DNA of 64,000 nt from Tenacibaculum finnmarkense (GTDB lineage Bacteria > Bacteroidota > Bacteroidia > Flavobacteriales > Flavobacteriaceae), in the NCBI RefSeq assembly GCF_900239185.1, contig NZ_OENA01000023.1:146614-210613 (forward strand), given 5' to 3'. The translations under genes were made by a program, and so were the position numbers. Under the pieces are notes generated by a model, which saw only the letters and a program-made list of their open reading frames with translations, did no database searches and had not been told where the DNA came from. Below are positions 42,142-51,919 of this stretch, piece by piece. Every line of letters starts with the position of its first letter. The stretch's first letter is position 1.

Positions 42142-43218
42142 TTAATTCAATTTAATTCGCGGATCTAACCAACTGTAAATAACATCTACCAATATATTAA
42201 TACCTATAAATAAAGTTGCCACTACTAATACACTCCCCATAATTACAGGTAGATCAAGCGTATTTAAGGAGTTTACAATTTCTTTCCCTAAGCCGTTCCA
42301 ATTAAAAATATACTCTACAAAAACCGCACCTGCTAACATCGAAGCAAACCATCCTGAAATTGCTGTTACCACCGGGTTTAACGAATTTTTTAAAGCGTGT
42401 TTTTTAAGCACTTGATACTTGGTTAATCCTTTTGCGTTTGCGGTTCGTATATAATCTTGATTTAAGGTTTCTAATAATGAGTTTCGCATTAATTGAATAA
42501 CTACCGCCAACGGACGAACCCCTAAAACAATGGCTGGCAATAGTAAATTTTTCCATTGCATACGTATTTCTTCGCCAAAATCATCAACTTCATATAAACT
42601 TCCTGTCATTTCTAAACCCGTAAATTCATGCAGTACAAACCCGAAAAACCACGCGACTAAAATCGCCGAAAAAAAAGAAGGAACACTCATTCCTAAAGTA
42701 CTTAATATAGCGATTATTTTATCAAAAAAAGTATCTTTATATAAAGCTGATAAAATTCCTAAAAATATTCCTAAAAATAATGCAATTGCAATGGCAAAAA
42801 TAGCTAAAACAGCGGTGTTTGGTAAGGTTTCAGCAATTACTTCGGATACATTTTTACCGTTTTTTTGAAATGATTGCCGTAAATATGGGTATTTAAGCAC
42901 CAAATTTACAGAACTTATGCCAATTATTTTTTGAAACGTATATTTTCCTTCGGATAAAAAAGTATAATCTTCCTCTTTATTACTGTGTAACGATAACGGC
43001 GAAACATCGTTTAAATAATATAAATATTGCGTAAAAATAGGTTTATCAAAACCGTATTTTTTTCTGATATTCTCAAGCTGTTCGGTATCTTCTCGTTGGT
43101 CTAACATCATTCTTGCTGGGTCGCCAGGCAATACGTTAAACAGAAAGAAAATTACCGTAACTACGCCAAAAAGTGTTAAAAATCCGTAGAAAAATTTATT
43201 GATTACATATTGAAACAT
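42142..43218 (-). CDS. Peptide/nickel ABC transporter permease, DppB type (alone)
   Basis: An inner-membrane permease of about 358 residues (361 if ATG 43227 is used). DppB/OppB features: N-terminal helix MFQYVINKFFYGFLTLFGVV, the NVLPGDPARMMLDQREDTEQL loop, and the EAA motif region QDYIRTANAKGLTKYQVLKKHALKNSLNPVV near residue 258. A long periplasmic loop (about 65-135) is typical. Partner genes (DppC, ATPases, binding protein) are not next to it. ATG 43218 is preferred because the -7 box (43225-43232) covers the other start. Confidence 0.88.
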   Translation of the reverse strand: MFQYVINKFFYGFLTLFGVVTVIFFLFNVLPGDPARMMLDQREDTEQLENIRKKYGFDKPIFTQYLYYLNDVSPLSLHSNKEEDYTFLSEGKYTFQKIIGISSVNLVLKYPYLRQSFQKNGKNVSEVIAETLPNTAVLAIFAIAIALFLGIFLGILSALYKDTFFDKIIAILSTLGMSVPSFFSAILVAWFFGFVLHEFTGLEMTGSLYEVDDFGEEIRMQWKNLLLPAIVLGVRPLAVVIQLMRNSLLETLNQDYIRTANAKGLTKYQVLKKHALKNSLNPVVTAISGWFASMLAGAVFVEYIFNWNGLGKEIVNSLNTLDLPVIMGSVLVVATLFIGINILVDVIYSWLDPRIKLN

Positions 43219-43224
43219 ATCTAA

Positions 43225-43261
43225 CAAAGATAATGGAAAGTCTTAAAAAAGTGTACTTTTG
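43225..43261. promoter_or_regulatory. Divergent -7 boxes for the permease operon and pyrF
   Basis: Minus strand TATCTTTG at 43232-43225, 7 bases before ATG 43218, so the message is leaderless or nearly so. Plus strand TACTTTTG at 43254-43261, 20 bases before the pyrF start. The two elements overlap in a 64-bp gap. Confidence 0.6.
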
Positions 43262-43281
43262 CTTAACTTTTACAACAACAC

Positions 43282-44109
43282 ATGACTACACAAGAATTAG
43301 TTACGCAAATTAACAAAAAGAAATCGTTTTTATGCATCGGTTTAGATGTCGATTTAACTAAAATCCCTACCCATTTATTAAAAGAAGAAGACCCAATTTT
43401 TGCCTTCAATAAAGCAATTATCGACGCCACACATCATTTATGTGTTTCTTATAAGCCAAACACGGCTTTTTATGAAGCTTACGGTATAAAAGGTTGGAAA
43501 TCTTTAGAAAAAACAATTAAATACCTCAACGAAAAACATCCTGAAATTTTTACCATTGCAGATGCCAAACGTGGCGATATTGGCAATACCTCAACCATGT
43601 ATGCCAAAGCTTTTTTTGAAGATTTAGCCTTCGATTCGGTAACGGTTGCGCCTTATATGGGAAAAGATTCCGTAGAGCCTTTTTTAGCTTTTGATGATAA
43701 ACACACCATTATGTTAGCGTTAACCTCTAACCAAGGAGCGTTTGATTTTCAAACAAAAATGGTAGGAGAAACAGACAGGAAAGAGGTTTACAAACAGGTT
43801 TTAGAAACCTCTAAAGACTGGAAAAATTCAGAAAACTTAATGTACGTTGTTGGGGCTACCAAAGCCGAATATTTTACAGAAATACGTAAAATTGTACCTG
43901 ATAGTTTTTTATTAGTTCCAGGAGTTGGAGCGCAAGGTGGTAATTTACAAGATGTTTGCAAATACGGAATGACTAAAAACGTTGGTTTATTAATTAATTC
44001 ATCTAGAGGAATTATTTATGCTTCGGATAAAGAAGATTTTGCAGAGGCTGCTGCTAAAAATGCTGAAGTTTTACAAGAACAGATGAAGGATATTTTAAAT
44101 ACTTTATAA
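43282..44109 (+). CDS. pyrF: Orotidine 5'-phosphate decarboxylase
   Basis: A 275-residue enzyme that makes UMP from OMP, the last step of pyrimidine synthesis. The [14 protein letters not shown] start, the catalytic [12 protein letters not shown] motif near residue 95 and the VPGVGAQGG phosphate loop near 213 identify it, and the length points to the longer class 2 form. It is a single gene with a shared promoter region with the permease operon and a bidirectional terminator after it. Confidence 0.95.
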   Translation: MTTQELVTQINKKKSFLCIGLDVDLTKIPTHLLKEEDPIFAFNKAIIDATHHLCVSYKPNTAFYEAYGIKGWKSLEKTIKYLNEKHPEIFTIADAKRGDIGNTSTMYAKAFFEDLAFDSVTVAPYMGKDSVEPFLAFDDKHTIMLALTSNQGAFDFQTKMVGETDRKEVYKQVLETSKDWKNSENLMYVVGATKAEYFTEIRKIVPDSFLLVPGVGAQGGNLQDVCKYGMTKNVGLLINSSRGIIYASDKEDFAEAAAKNAEVLQEQMKDILNTL

Positions 44110-44151
44110 AAATATTTGACACAAATAGCTTACTATTTGAATTCAAAACAA

Positions 44152-44181
44152 AAAAAGCACTCAATAAATTGAGTGCTTTTT
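44152..44181. terminator. Bidirectional terminator between pyrF and the susD gene
   Basis: AAAAAGCACTCAA-TAAA-TTGAGTGCTTTTT, a perfect 13-bp stem with A and T runs, between two convergent genes. Confidence 0.93.
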
Positions 44182-44201
44182 CGTTTTATAGTATAAACCT
44201 A

Positions 44202-45671
44202 TTAGTTTATAAAAGGATTGTTTTGAATTTCAGATTGTGGAATTTCAAAAGTTAATCTCTCATCGTTATAAGGAATTTCTTTTCCTACTAAACTTAAGTG
44301 ATTATCACCTCTTTTAATAGTTGCCTTATTACGTTTCATTGCTAAGTAACTTTTCCCTTCACCCCAAAGCTCTACACGAGTCTGGAAATAAATTTCATCT
44401 AAAAGAGCTTTTCCTGATAAAGCATCAATATAAGAAGCATCTGGCATTCTTTTACTAACGATAGCTTTTAATCTGTCTTTAGCTAAAGTTTCGTTTCCTG
44501 TTTTTGCTGCCATCTCTGCACTTAATAAATAGATTTCACTAATTCTCATGAAAACATAATCAGTAGTTACTACTTGCTGACCTCCAATTTCTTTATCTTG
44601 GTGATAAAATTTATTGTTAGGTATTAAGTGATTTGAAGTTCCTTTATTATCGTTAAACTGTGTTTTACGAATATCGGTAGCATCAATTGCATCATATAAA
44701 TCTTGGTCAATTGATTTTTTATCACCTGCCCATTGGTAGCTATAGGTATAAACATCCATTTGCCCCCACCAAGATACTAAACCGAAGTTCATATCTGTAG
44801 TAAGATCGGCACCCCAGATCCATCCGTTAATATTTACATCGTCAAAACCTCCAACAACTTCATCTTTAGACATTACTTTAAAACTTCCAGTGTTTACCAC
44901 TTCGTTCAATAATGCTAACGATTTTGCATTTGATTCCGTAGTGTTCATTGCTCCGTAAACGTATGCTAATAAACCTTTAGCTACTTCGCTATTTACTTGA
45001 TTTTTAGTTCCTCTTACAAAACCGTTTAATAAAGTAATTGACGATTCTAAATCGCTAATCATTTGCTCGTATACTTCTTTAGTAGTGCTTTGTGCTACGT
45101 TTGGCGTTTTAGGGTTTGTATAAATAGGTAAAACCTTCGTGCTAGGGTTGTACTCTTTCATATAGAATTGACTTAAATAAAAGTACGCATAAGCTCTTAA
45201 TGCTTTTGCTTGCCCAAGCGCATATTTAGCTTCTACAGTTTCTTGCGCATCACCTAAACCGTTAATAATTAAATTAGCTCCTCTTACAATTCTGTAGTAA
45301 TATCTCCAAGGCCTGTAATTTGTCAATCTTGTATAGTCAACCGTATCTTCTAAAGTTGTAAGACTTCTATAATACCCGTACGAACTTAATGATAAAGCCA
45401 TATCTCCAGATAACATATCACTATAGATATCATATCCTTTTTGACCAAAATCATCATCGTTTGTAGTTCCACCTGTTTCAGGGTTAATCATTGTAGAATA
45501 AACACCTCTAAGGGTACCATCTAATACATCAGGATTAAGACTACCTGAAAGATTGTAATCTTCTACGTTAATAAATCCTGTAGGTGATTTTTCTAAGAAA
45601 TCATTACCACATCCAACAGATATCGTTAAGATAGCTACTGCTGCAATAGATTTTAATATTGTTTTTTTCAT
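44202..45671 (-). CDS. SusD/RagB family nutrient-binding lipoprotein
   Basis: A 489-residue surface lipoprotein with signal peptide and lipobox ISVGC (Cys at residue 21). It forms the lid of the SusC barrel and captures the ligand. Family elements are the N-terminal FLEKSPTGFI, the tetratricopeptide-like region (YALGQAKALRAYAYFYLSQFY near 150; a hallmark of SusD) and C-terminal ETLAKDRLKAIVSKRMP, ELWGEGKSYLAMKRNK. The ligand (glycan, peptide or other) cannot be inferred; no carbohydrate-active enzyme lies next to the pair. It is encoded 20 bases downstream of susC. Confidence 0.93.
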   Translation of the reverse strand: MKKTILKSIAAVAILTISVGCGNDFLEKSPTGFINVEDYNLSGSLNPDVLDGTLRGVYSTMINPETGGTTNDDDFGQKGYDIYSDMLSGDMALSLSSYGYYRSLTTLEDTVDYTRLTNYRPWRYYYRIVRGANLIINGLGDAQETVEAKYALGQAKALRAYAYFYLSQFYMKEYNPSTKVLPIYTNPKTPNVAQSTTKEVYEQMISDLESSITLLNGFVRGTKNQVNSEVAKGLLAYVYGAMNTTESNAKSLALLNEVVNTGSFKVMSKDEVVGGFDDVNINGWIWGADLTTDMNFGLVSWWGQMDVYTYSYQWAGDKKSIDQDLYDAIDATDIRKTQFNDNKGTSNHLIPNNKFYHQDKEIGGQQVVTTDYVFMRISEIYLLSAEMAAKTGNETLAKDRLKAIVSKRMPDASYIDALSGKALLDEIYFQTRVELWGEGKSYLAMKRNKATIKRGDNHLSLVGKEIPYNDERLTFEIPQSEIQNNPFIN

Positions 45672-45691
45672 CTTTTTTAAATTTTCAATGA

Positions 45692-48600
45692 TTAAAATTT
45701 AATTCTTACTCCGAAAGCAAATGTTGTTAAAGGAGAATATCTGTATTGATCTGAAGAACCAGTTTCTGAAGTTGCTGGATTAAATCCATCTCTTTTACTT
45801 AATAAAAATAAGTTATCTCCAGAAGCATATAAGTTTACGCTACCTAAACCTGCTTTTTTAATGTATTGTACAGGAATTGTATATCCTACTCTTATATTAT
45901 TTAACGCTAAGTAATCTGTAGACGTTAAAAATCTGGTAGAAGAACTTGTAACAGCAGTAACTTCGTTACTATATAATCTAGGAACATTTGTAATGTCACC
46001 TTTCTTTTGCCATCTGTCTCTCATATCAGTAGACCAGTTGTTACCTCCAACTTGACCGTTCGACATTAAGTTTGCATATGCACCATCATAAGCATAACCT
46101 CCTAAGCTATATGCAAATTGAGAACTAATATCAAAATCATGAATTTTAGCAGATAATCTGAAAGCTCCTCTTACTGTCGGAATTGCCGATTTATCTACAT
46201 ATTTCTGTGTAGCTTGTGAATATACTTTAGTAGTTCCTTGTGATATTTTAGCATCTGGGTTGTCTGTTAAAAACTTATTATAGTTTTTAATTTCTTCTCC
46301 CTTATCAAAAGCATCATTTTTGTTTGCATCTACATAGTTTACATTCCACATTGCAGCACCGTCGTTAGCATCAACACCAGCCCATTCTCTCATGTAGTAA
46401 TCAAATAATGAATGCCCTTTTGAACGTCCGTAGTTACCACTTTGATCTAATAACTTAGCCTTTCCTGTTGACGGGTCAATAGGCATTTGCGTTAATTCAT
46501 TCTTTAAAAACTCTCCGTTTAAAGAAACATCGAACGTATAGTTTTTCTTATTAATAATATGCGTAGTAATATCAAATTCAAAACCAGCATTTTTTAATTT
46601 ACCATCATTTACCTTTTCTAAAGCATCTCCTATAGAAGGTCCTAAACGTCTGTCAAAAATTAAATCTTCTGTATTTTTAACGTAGTAATCAAAAGAAGCA
46701 TCAACTAAGTTATCAAACAAAGTAAACTCAACACCTGTTTGAAACATTTTAGAAGTTTCCCAAGTTAATTCAGCATTTTGTCTTGCACGTACAGGAAGTG
46801 AAATTTGTCCTCCTAAGTTTTCAATATCATATCCGTTTTGCCCAGCATAAATATCACTTAATCTTGAACCGATAGATTGATCACCTAAAATACCATAACT
46901 TACTTTTACTTTAAGATTGTTTACAAACTCAACATCGTTCATAAAGTTTTCTTTGGTTACAATCCATGAACCACCGATAGAACCGAAAGTACCCCATTTA
47001 TTGTTTTTAAATCTTGATGTACCATCTCTTCTTACAGAGGTAGTAAAAAAGTATTTACCATCATAATTATAGTTTGCCTGCCCGAAGAAACTTTCAATAG
47101 CCGTTTCTTCTCTATATCCTGTTGATTTACCAGCAGTTTCTACATAGTTTGTAGGATCATCTAAACCATTATTAAGGTTTACAACTCTTTTTACATCAGT
47201 ATAACCTCTTTGTCTTTTCCATTGATTAGACTCATGAGCTGCGATAAAATCAACTTTATGATCACCAAAAGAAGTATTATACTTAAACATGTTTAAGAAG
47301 TTTTGCGTAACCGCATACTGGTTTTGTTTAAATAAACGACCTTTAGTATCTCCTCCAGCTGCCGATCCGTAGAAAGGGTTTTGAATATTATTATGAATAT
47401 AACTATAATATTGAGCTCCATATCTAGACTCAAAACTTAAGTTTTCTGCTAATTGAAAGTTAAAAGAAAAATTAGCATTTAACGAATGTCTTTCTGACCT
47501 TTTTAAGTTATACTTAGCATTTGCAATTGAGTTTGTTAAAGCTCCAAAACCACGTCCTGCATCTCCAAAATCGTAAATATGACCTCCGTAAATAGGATCA
47601 TCAATTTTTTTACCATTGGTATCTCTAGTAAATAATGGGTAAATTGAAGGAATATTATCAACAAACCAAAAAACACTTCCTGAATCTTCAGACTGTCCGT
47701 TTGAAGTCGTTTTTCCAAAAGTATATCCTAAATTAACACTTGCTTTTAACCAATCAGTTGGGTTATGTGTTAAGTTTAAACGAGAAGTATATCTTTTATA
47801 ATCTGAATTAAGTACATATCCTTTATCTTCTAAATAACCAAAAGAAGAAAAGTATTTTGTTTTATCATCACCACCACTCATTTTTAAGTTTGCCTCTGTT
47901 CTAATAGAAGTTTGGAAACCATAATCAGCCCAGTTTTCTGGCGTGTATTTTCTAGCAACACCTGCTCTAACTTTTCCTGTAGCAGGATCAATTAATTTAG
48001 AAACATCAGAAACATTCCATAAATTATAAGCACTGTTAACTCCTTTTCCTGAAAAAAGATTCGCATTTGCATACGCAGTTGCATCAGCTTTACCATTAAA
48101 ATCTCCTTTATTTCTCATTGCTTCCCAAGAAAGACCAATGTATTCTTCTGGTGATTTAATAGTACTATATCTTGCTAAATTGCTAAAATTAACACCTGTT
48201 TTAACATCAAGTTCAATTGATGAAACACCATTTTTACCTGATTTTGTTGTAATTAAAACAACTCCATTTGCTCCTCTAGAACCATAAATTGCAGTTGCCG
48301 TAGCATCTTTTAATATCGTTGTAGATGCAATATCAGATGGGTTAATCGTATTAAGTGCTCCGTCAAAAGGAACGCCATCAACCACAAATAAAGGATCTCT
48401 GTTTCCGTTTACAGAACCAAAACCTCTAATTCTAATTGTTGCCGATGCTCCTGGCTGACCTGAAGTATTTATAACCTGTACCCCTGCAGCTTCACCCGCT
48501 AAAGCTTGTGAAATATTTGAAACACTTTTTGCAGCTAATACCTCAGCCTTTACAACTTTTGCAGTACCTGTAAATGCCGATTTAGTTGATGTTCCGTATC

Positions 48601-48925
48601 CGACAACAACAACCTCTTCTAGTACATTTGCATCTTCTTGCATTACTACGTTAATCGTAGTTTTTGCACCTACCAATTTAGTAATATTTTGCATACCTAC
48701 AAAGCTAAACACTAAGCGTTGCCCTGCTGATGCTTTTACAGTATATGTACCATCAAAGTCAGTTTCAGCACCTGTTACTGTACCTTTTATTACAACATTA
48801 ACTCCTGGTAATGGACCAGCACTGTCTGACACAGTACCTGTAATCATCTTTTGTTGTGCACTTACATTTACTAGAAAACCTAGAAAAAATAAAATACACA
48901 ATACGTTTTTGTAACGTGGATTCAT
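45692..48925 (-). CDS. SusC/RagA family TonB-linked outer-membrane transporter
   Basis: A 1077-residue receptor with signal peptide MNPRYKNVLCILFFLGFLVNVSAQ, then a carboxypeptidase-like domain (about 25-110; ITGTVSDSAGPLPGVNVVIKG) and the TonB box region VVVVGYGTSTKSAFTG. The plug holds QALAGEAAGVQVINTSGQPG, IRIRGFGSVNGNRDPLFVVDG and ILKDATATAIYGSRGANGV, which are hallmarks of the family. The rest is a beta barrel ending FAFGVRIKF. The start at 48925 is used rather than an upstream codon because it gives the signal peptide directly. It works with the SusD protein to import a polymer, driven by TonB. Confidence 0.95.
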   Translation of the reverse strand: MNPRYKNVLCILFFLGFLVNVSAQQKMITGTVSDSAGPLPGVNVVIKGTVTGAETDFDGTYTVKASAGQRLVFSFVGMQNITKLVGAKTTINVVMQEDANVLEEVVVVGYGTSTKSAFTGTAKVVKAEVLAAKSVSNISQALAGEAAGVQVINTSGQPGASATIRIRGFGSVNGNRDPLFVVDGVPFDGALNTINPSDIASTTILKDATATAIYGSRGANGVVLITTKSGKNGVSSIELDVKTGVNFSNLARYSTIKSPEEYIGLSWEAMRNKGDFNGKADATAYANANLFSGKGVNSAYNLWNVSDVSKLIDPATGKVRAGVARKYTPENWADYGFQTSIRTEANLKMSGGDDKTKYFSSFGYLEDKGYVLNSDYKRYTSRLNLTHNPTDWLKASVNLGYTFGKTTSNGQSEDSGSVFWFVDNIPSIYPLFTRDTNGKKIDDPIYGGHIYDFGDAGRGFGALTNSIANAKYNLKRSERHSLNANFSFNFQLAENLSFESRYGAQYYSYIHNNIQNPFYGSAAGGDTKGRLFKQNQYAVTQNFLNMFKYNTSFGDHKVDFIAAHESNQWKRQRGYTDVKRVVNLNNGLDDPTNYVETAGKSTGYREETAIESFFGQANYNYDGKYFFTTSVRRDGTSRFKNNKWGTFGSIGGSWIVTKENFMNDVEFVNNLKVKVSYGILGDQSIGSRLSDIYAGQNGYDIENLGGQISLPVRARQNAELTWETSKMFQTGVEFTLFDNLVDASFDYYVKNTEDLIFDRRLGPSIGDALEKVNDGKLKNAGFEFDITTHIINKKNYTFDVSLNGEFLKNELTQMPIDPSTGKAKLLDQSGNYGRSKGHSLFDYYMREWAGVDANDGAAMWNVNYVDANKNDAFDKGEEIKNYNKFLTDNPDAKISQGTTKVYSQATQKYVDKSAIPTVRGAFRLSAKIHDFDISSQFAYSLGGYAYDGAYANLMSNGQVGGNNWSTDMRDRWQKKGDITNVPRLYSNEVTAVTSSSTRFLTSTDYLALNNIRVGYTIPVQYIKKAGLGSVNLYASGDNLFLLSKRDGFNPATSETGSSDQYRYSPLTTFAFGVRIKF

Positions 48926-49204
48926 AAAATATTTAATTTTAATTATTATTGGATGTAAATTTAAAGGCAATAGTTACTCCTTAACAAGCTTTTGAAGCTA
49001 AACACCGCTATTTTGATGTGAAAAACCTTTAAAAAGCGGTTAATAACTGTTTCAAAACCAAAAAAAATGTTAATTTTTAACAATAAATTGGTATTTTAGT
49101 ATCGGAATTACTAATTCATTGTTTAAATTTGTACCCTCAGTAGTCTATTGACCTATTTCTCAATAACTTTTACTACTGATTTTCATAAAATATTTCCTCA
49201 AAAT

Positions 49205-49997
49205 ATGCAAAAATCTGTCCTAATTATCGATAGCGACCAACAAGCTATCAACAACTTAAAAGAACTATTAACTGAATTTGATTTTTTAAAAGTAATAGAT
49301 CAATGTGCTACAGCTATTGAAGCTATTGATAAAATCAACACACTAAAACCCGATATTGTGTATCTTGATACACAGCTAAACAACAGCAGTGGTTTTGATG
49401 TTATTGACAACATAACACTTTCTGAAAAACCTGTTTTTATTTTTACATCTTCCTCAAATAAAGATGCTTTAAAAGCCTTTGATTATGCTGCATTTGATTA
49501 TTTATTAAAACCCTTGAATAAAGCCCGTTTTTTTTAATTCTATAGATAAATTAATAGCACGTAAAAAAATTGAAAATCGCTTTAGCCTTAAAAGTAACTT
49601 AAATGATATTTTAGATTTTATGAAAGAGAACTCTGAAGAAAAAACTAAAATAAACACCACTGTAAAAGGCACTAAAATCAATATAAAATCAGGTAATAAA
49701 GTAATTTTACTTGAAAGAAATATGATTAAATACATATCGGCTTCGGGTTACTACATTGAAATTTTTACAACTGATAACCGTAAATTTTTACTACGAGAAT
49801 CTTTATCGAGTATCATAAAACGATTAAACGCTAGTAACTTTATAAGAATACACCGTTCAACAATTATCAATACTAATTTTATTGATGAAATAATTGCTTC
49901 TAATTACGGCGAAACTGATGTAAAAATAAATGACAATAAAACATTTCGTATCAGTAAAAGTTATAAAAAAGAATTTCAGGAAGTTATAGGATTTTAG
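49205..49997 (+). pseudogene. LytTR-family response regulator split by one extra T in a T8 run
   Basis: The frame from ATG 49205 (MQKSVLIIDSDQQ) encodes a receiver domain (acidic patch IIDSD, phospho-Asp in YLDTQL, Lys in DYLLKPLNK) and runs into a TAA at 49535-49537 after a run of eight T (49528-49535). If the run had seven T, the frame would continue NSIDKLIARKKIENR and join the LytTR DNA-binding domain (residues about 150-264; ISASGYYIEIFTTDNRKFLL, RIHRSTIINTNFID), ending at 49997. The gene is therefore either inactivated, phase-variable, or misread at a homopolymer. It is divergent from the susC gene. Confidence 0.9.
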
Positions 49998-50193
49998 AAC
50001 CTATTTAAAAAGCTAAAAATTTACTACAGTAATACCCTTTTTTTACACTCTTAAATACAAGAGATCAAATTAATTTAGAAGTCCCCCACTTTTACCCAAA
50101 TTAAATAATATGTTCGTTTTTTCATAACGATACATAATCTACATCTATAACCTTACTGTTTTTAACTGAAAAATAGGCAAATAAATCACAAAA

Positions 50194-50231
50194 AAAACAC
50201 CACATTAATTTTAAAAATCAACGAGGTGTTT
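50194..50231 (-). terminator. Possible terminator of the DUF4197 gene
   Basis: AAACACC (50195-50201) and GGTGTTT (50225-50231) with a long loop; the minus strand then reads a run of T. Weak stem but suitable position. No gene is seen between 49998 and 50270. Confidence 0.5.
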
Positions 50232-50270
50232 ATAATTTTATTTTAAGCTTTTAAGCCTAATTTATATTTT

Positions 50271-50990
50271 TTAATACTTGTCTTGCAACGCAAATACCTG
50301 ACGTAATAATGCCGTATTTCGCAATCCTGCTTTTTCACGAATTCCTTTTTCTTCTACAGCAATCATAGTAAAAACACCTTGTAAAGCTTGAGTTGTAACA
50401 TAATCTGTTAAATTCGGATTTACTCTTTTTACAAAAGGAATACTATTATATCTATTGATTAAATTCGTCCAAATTTTATCTGCTCCAACCTTTGAAAATG
50501 ATTTTTTAATCACCGGGTTAAATTTACTGTATAAGGCCGTAGTTGTTTTTCCTTTTAAATAAGAAGTTGCTGCGTTTTTATCGCCTAATAAAATAGTTTT
50601 TGCATCGTTAAAAGACATCTGTTTTACAGCATTTACAAAAATTGGTGTTGCTGTTTTAACAGCATCTGCTGCGGTGCTATTAATAGCTCTTAAACCTTGG
50701 TCGGCTAATTTACTTAAACCGATTTTACGCAAGCCTTTATCTACTTTTTTCAACTCTTCTGGCAAAGCAATTCTTACCAATTGATTGTTATAAAAACCAT
50801 CTTTAGCAGTTAATTTTTTTACTTGATTTTTAATTCCGTTGTCTAAAGCCTGACGCAAACCATTTCCTATTTGCTGTTGCGACAAACCACCACCAAGAGT
50901 TCCTTGTGGCAATTGGCTTACAACTTTTTGTAATTCGGCACAGCCTGTTAAAGAAAGTGCTAGTACTGCTACTGCTATAATTTTTTTCAT
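50271..50990 (-). CDS. DUF4197 family lipoprotein
   Basis: A 239-residue exported lipoprotein (signal peptide MKKIIAVAVLALSLTGC, lipobox Cys17). The body matches DUF4197: NGLRQALDNGIKNQVKKL near 43, FYNNQLVRIALPEELKKV near 66, MSFNDAKTILLGDKNAATSYLKGKT near 125, and FNPVIKKSFSKVGADKIW near 158. An all-helical periplasmic protein of unknown function, common in Proteobacteria and Bacteroidota. Confidence 0.88.
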   Translation of the reverse strand: MKKIIAVAVLALSLTGCAELQKVVSQLPQGTLGGGLSQQQIGNGLRQALDNGIKNQVKKLTAKDGFYNNQLVRIALPEELKKVDKGLRKIGLSKLADQGLRAINSTAADAVKTATPIFVNAVKQMSFNDAKTILLGDKNAATSYLKGKTTTALYSKFNPVIKKSFSKVGADKIWTNLINRYNSIPFVKRVNPNLTDYVTTQALQGVFTMIAVEEKGIREKAGLRNTALLRQVFALQDKY

Positions 50991-51065
50991 TTTTAATCTT
51001 TATTTTGTTTTGGTTTCTATCTTTTAAGATACATTTTATTAGTAATCGTCACACTCTTTTCTATT

Positions 51066-51230
51066 CTACTTGAAGCTATCTGTTTTTTTATCATATCCAA
51101 AAGGACAATGTTTACAACCACTTTTACAGCAGTATCCACGCCTTAAATGATAGGCTTCTTTAAAAACCCGATACCCTTGCTCGTTTACATAATACTCATC
51201 GGGAGTTGCTTTTAAAATTTCGTTTATCAT
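51066..51230 (-). CDS. DUF5522 small Cys-rich protein (54 aa)
   Basis: ATG 51230 to TAG 51066-51068. The product contains DEYYVNEQGYRVFKEAYH and RRGYCCKSGCKHCPFGYDKK, a Cx3Cx2C-type Cys cluster (CC-x2-GC-x2-C) that may bind a metal; this is, from memory, the DUF5522 pattern. Its function is unknown. It is too short for most gene finders. It sits between the DUF4197 and DUF4136 genes on the same strand. Confidence 0.85.
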   Translation of the reverse strand: MINEILKATPDEYYVNEQGYRVFKEAYHLRRGYCCKSGCKHCPFGYDKKTDSFK

Positions 51231-51302
51231 AATTTATCGTACTGCAAATATCAAAAAAAGATACGTTATTTAGAATTTATTTTAATTTCTTAATAAACTA
51301 TA

Positions 51303-51335
51303 AGACCTCACAGGTTTTAAAAACCTGTGAGGTCT
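51303..51335. terminator. Hairpin of the CCTCACAGGTTTT family
   Basis: AGACCTCACAGGTTTT (51303-51318) and AAAACCTGTGAGGTCT (51320-51335) are perfect complements over 16 bp, almost identical to the hairpin at 34051-34083. It lies downstream of the DUF4136 gene and probably terminates the hut operon. Confidence 0.8.
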
Positions 51336-51359
51336 AAAATAAAAGATACTAAATTTTTC

Positions 51360-51908
51360 TTACTTTTTACTATTTTCTAGCGGATATTCAGCCAATATCT
51401 CTTTTACAAATTCTTTAATTCTAGCTTGCTTTCTTTCAACACTACGACTACTTAACGCACCAGTACCAATACCCTGCCAAACCAATGCTTTGTTTTGAGC
51501 ATCTAAAACATCAATAAATAAAGTTCCTTCGGTATATTGAGATACATTTATTCGATTCATGTTATTCAAGCCATTCATACCATAATAATATGGATAATAA
51601 AACCCGCCATACATCCTATCATTAACATTAATTCGTTCTCTTGATTTTGTAAACAAGCTCACTAAAACATCAGGCGATGCCGATTTAGCCATCCCTTTTG
51701 CTATTAATTCTTGTTCAATAGCGCGCATAATACGTTTTTTATCTAAATCAGAAATAGCCGCTTTGTCAATTCCTTTTTTATAAAACGCAAATGTTTTATA
51801 ACTATTAAAATCAGCTTCTGTATCGTAATCGGTTGTTACTCTTACCGAACTACACGAGGTTATCATTAAAGCGATAATTGGTAAAAAAAATAGGCTAGAT
51901 AATTTCAT
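51360..51908 (-). CDS. DUF4136 lipoprotein
   Basis: A 182-residue lipoprotein with lipobox ITSCSS (Cys19). The DUF4136 pattern is clear: VRVTTDYDTEADFNSYKTFAFY near 23, RIMRAIEQELIAKGM near 60, SPDVLVSLFTK near 78, and the C-terminal GTLFIDVLDAQNKALVWQGIG. A Tyr/Asn-rich insert (GGFYYPYYYGMNGLNNMN) interrupts the middle. Unknown function, probably at the outer membrane. It follows hutU by 11 bases and so may ride on the histidine operon. Confidence 0.87.
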   Translation of the reverse strand: MKLSSLFFLPIIALMITSCSSVRVTTDYDTEADFNSYKTFAFYKKGIDKAAISDLDKKRIMRAIEQELIAKGMAKSASPDVLVSLFTKSRERINVNDRMYGGFYYPYYYGMNGLNNMNRINVSQYTEGTLFIDVLDAQNKALVWQGIGTGALSSRSVERKQARIKEFVKEILAEYPLENSKK

Positions 51909-51919
51909 TTTAGTAGGAT

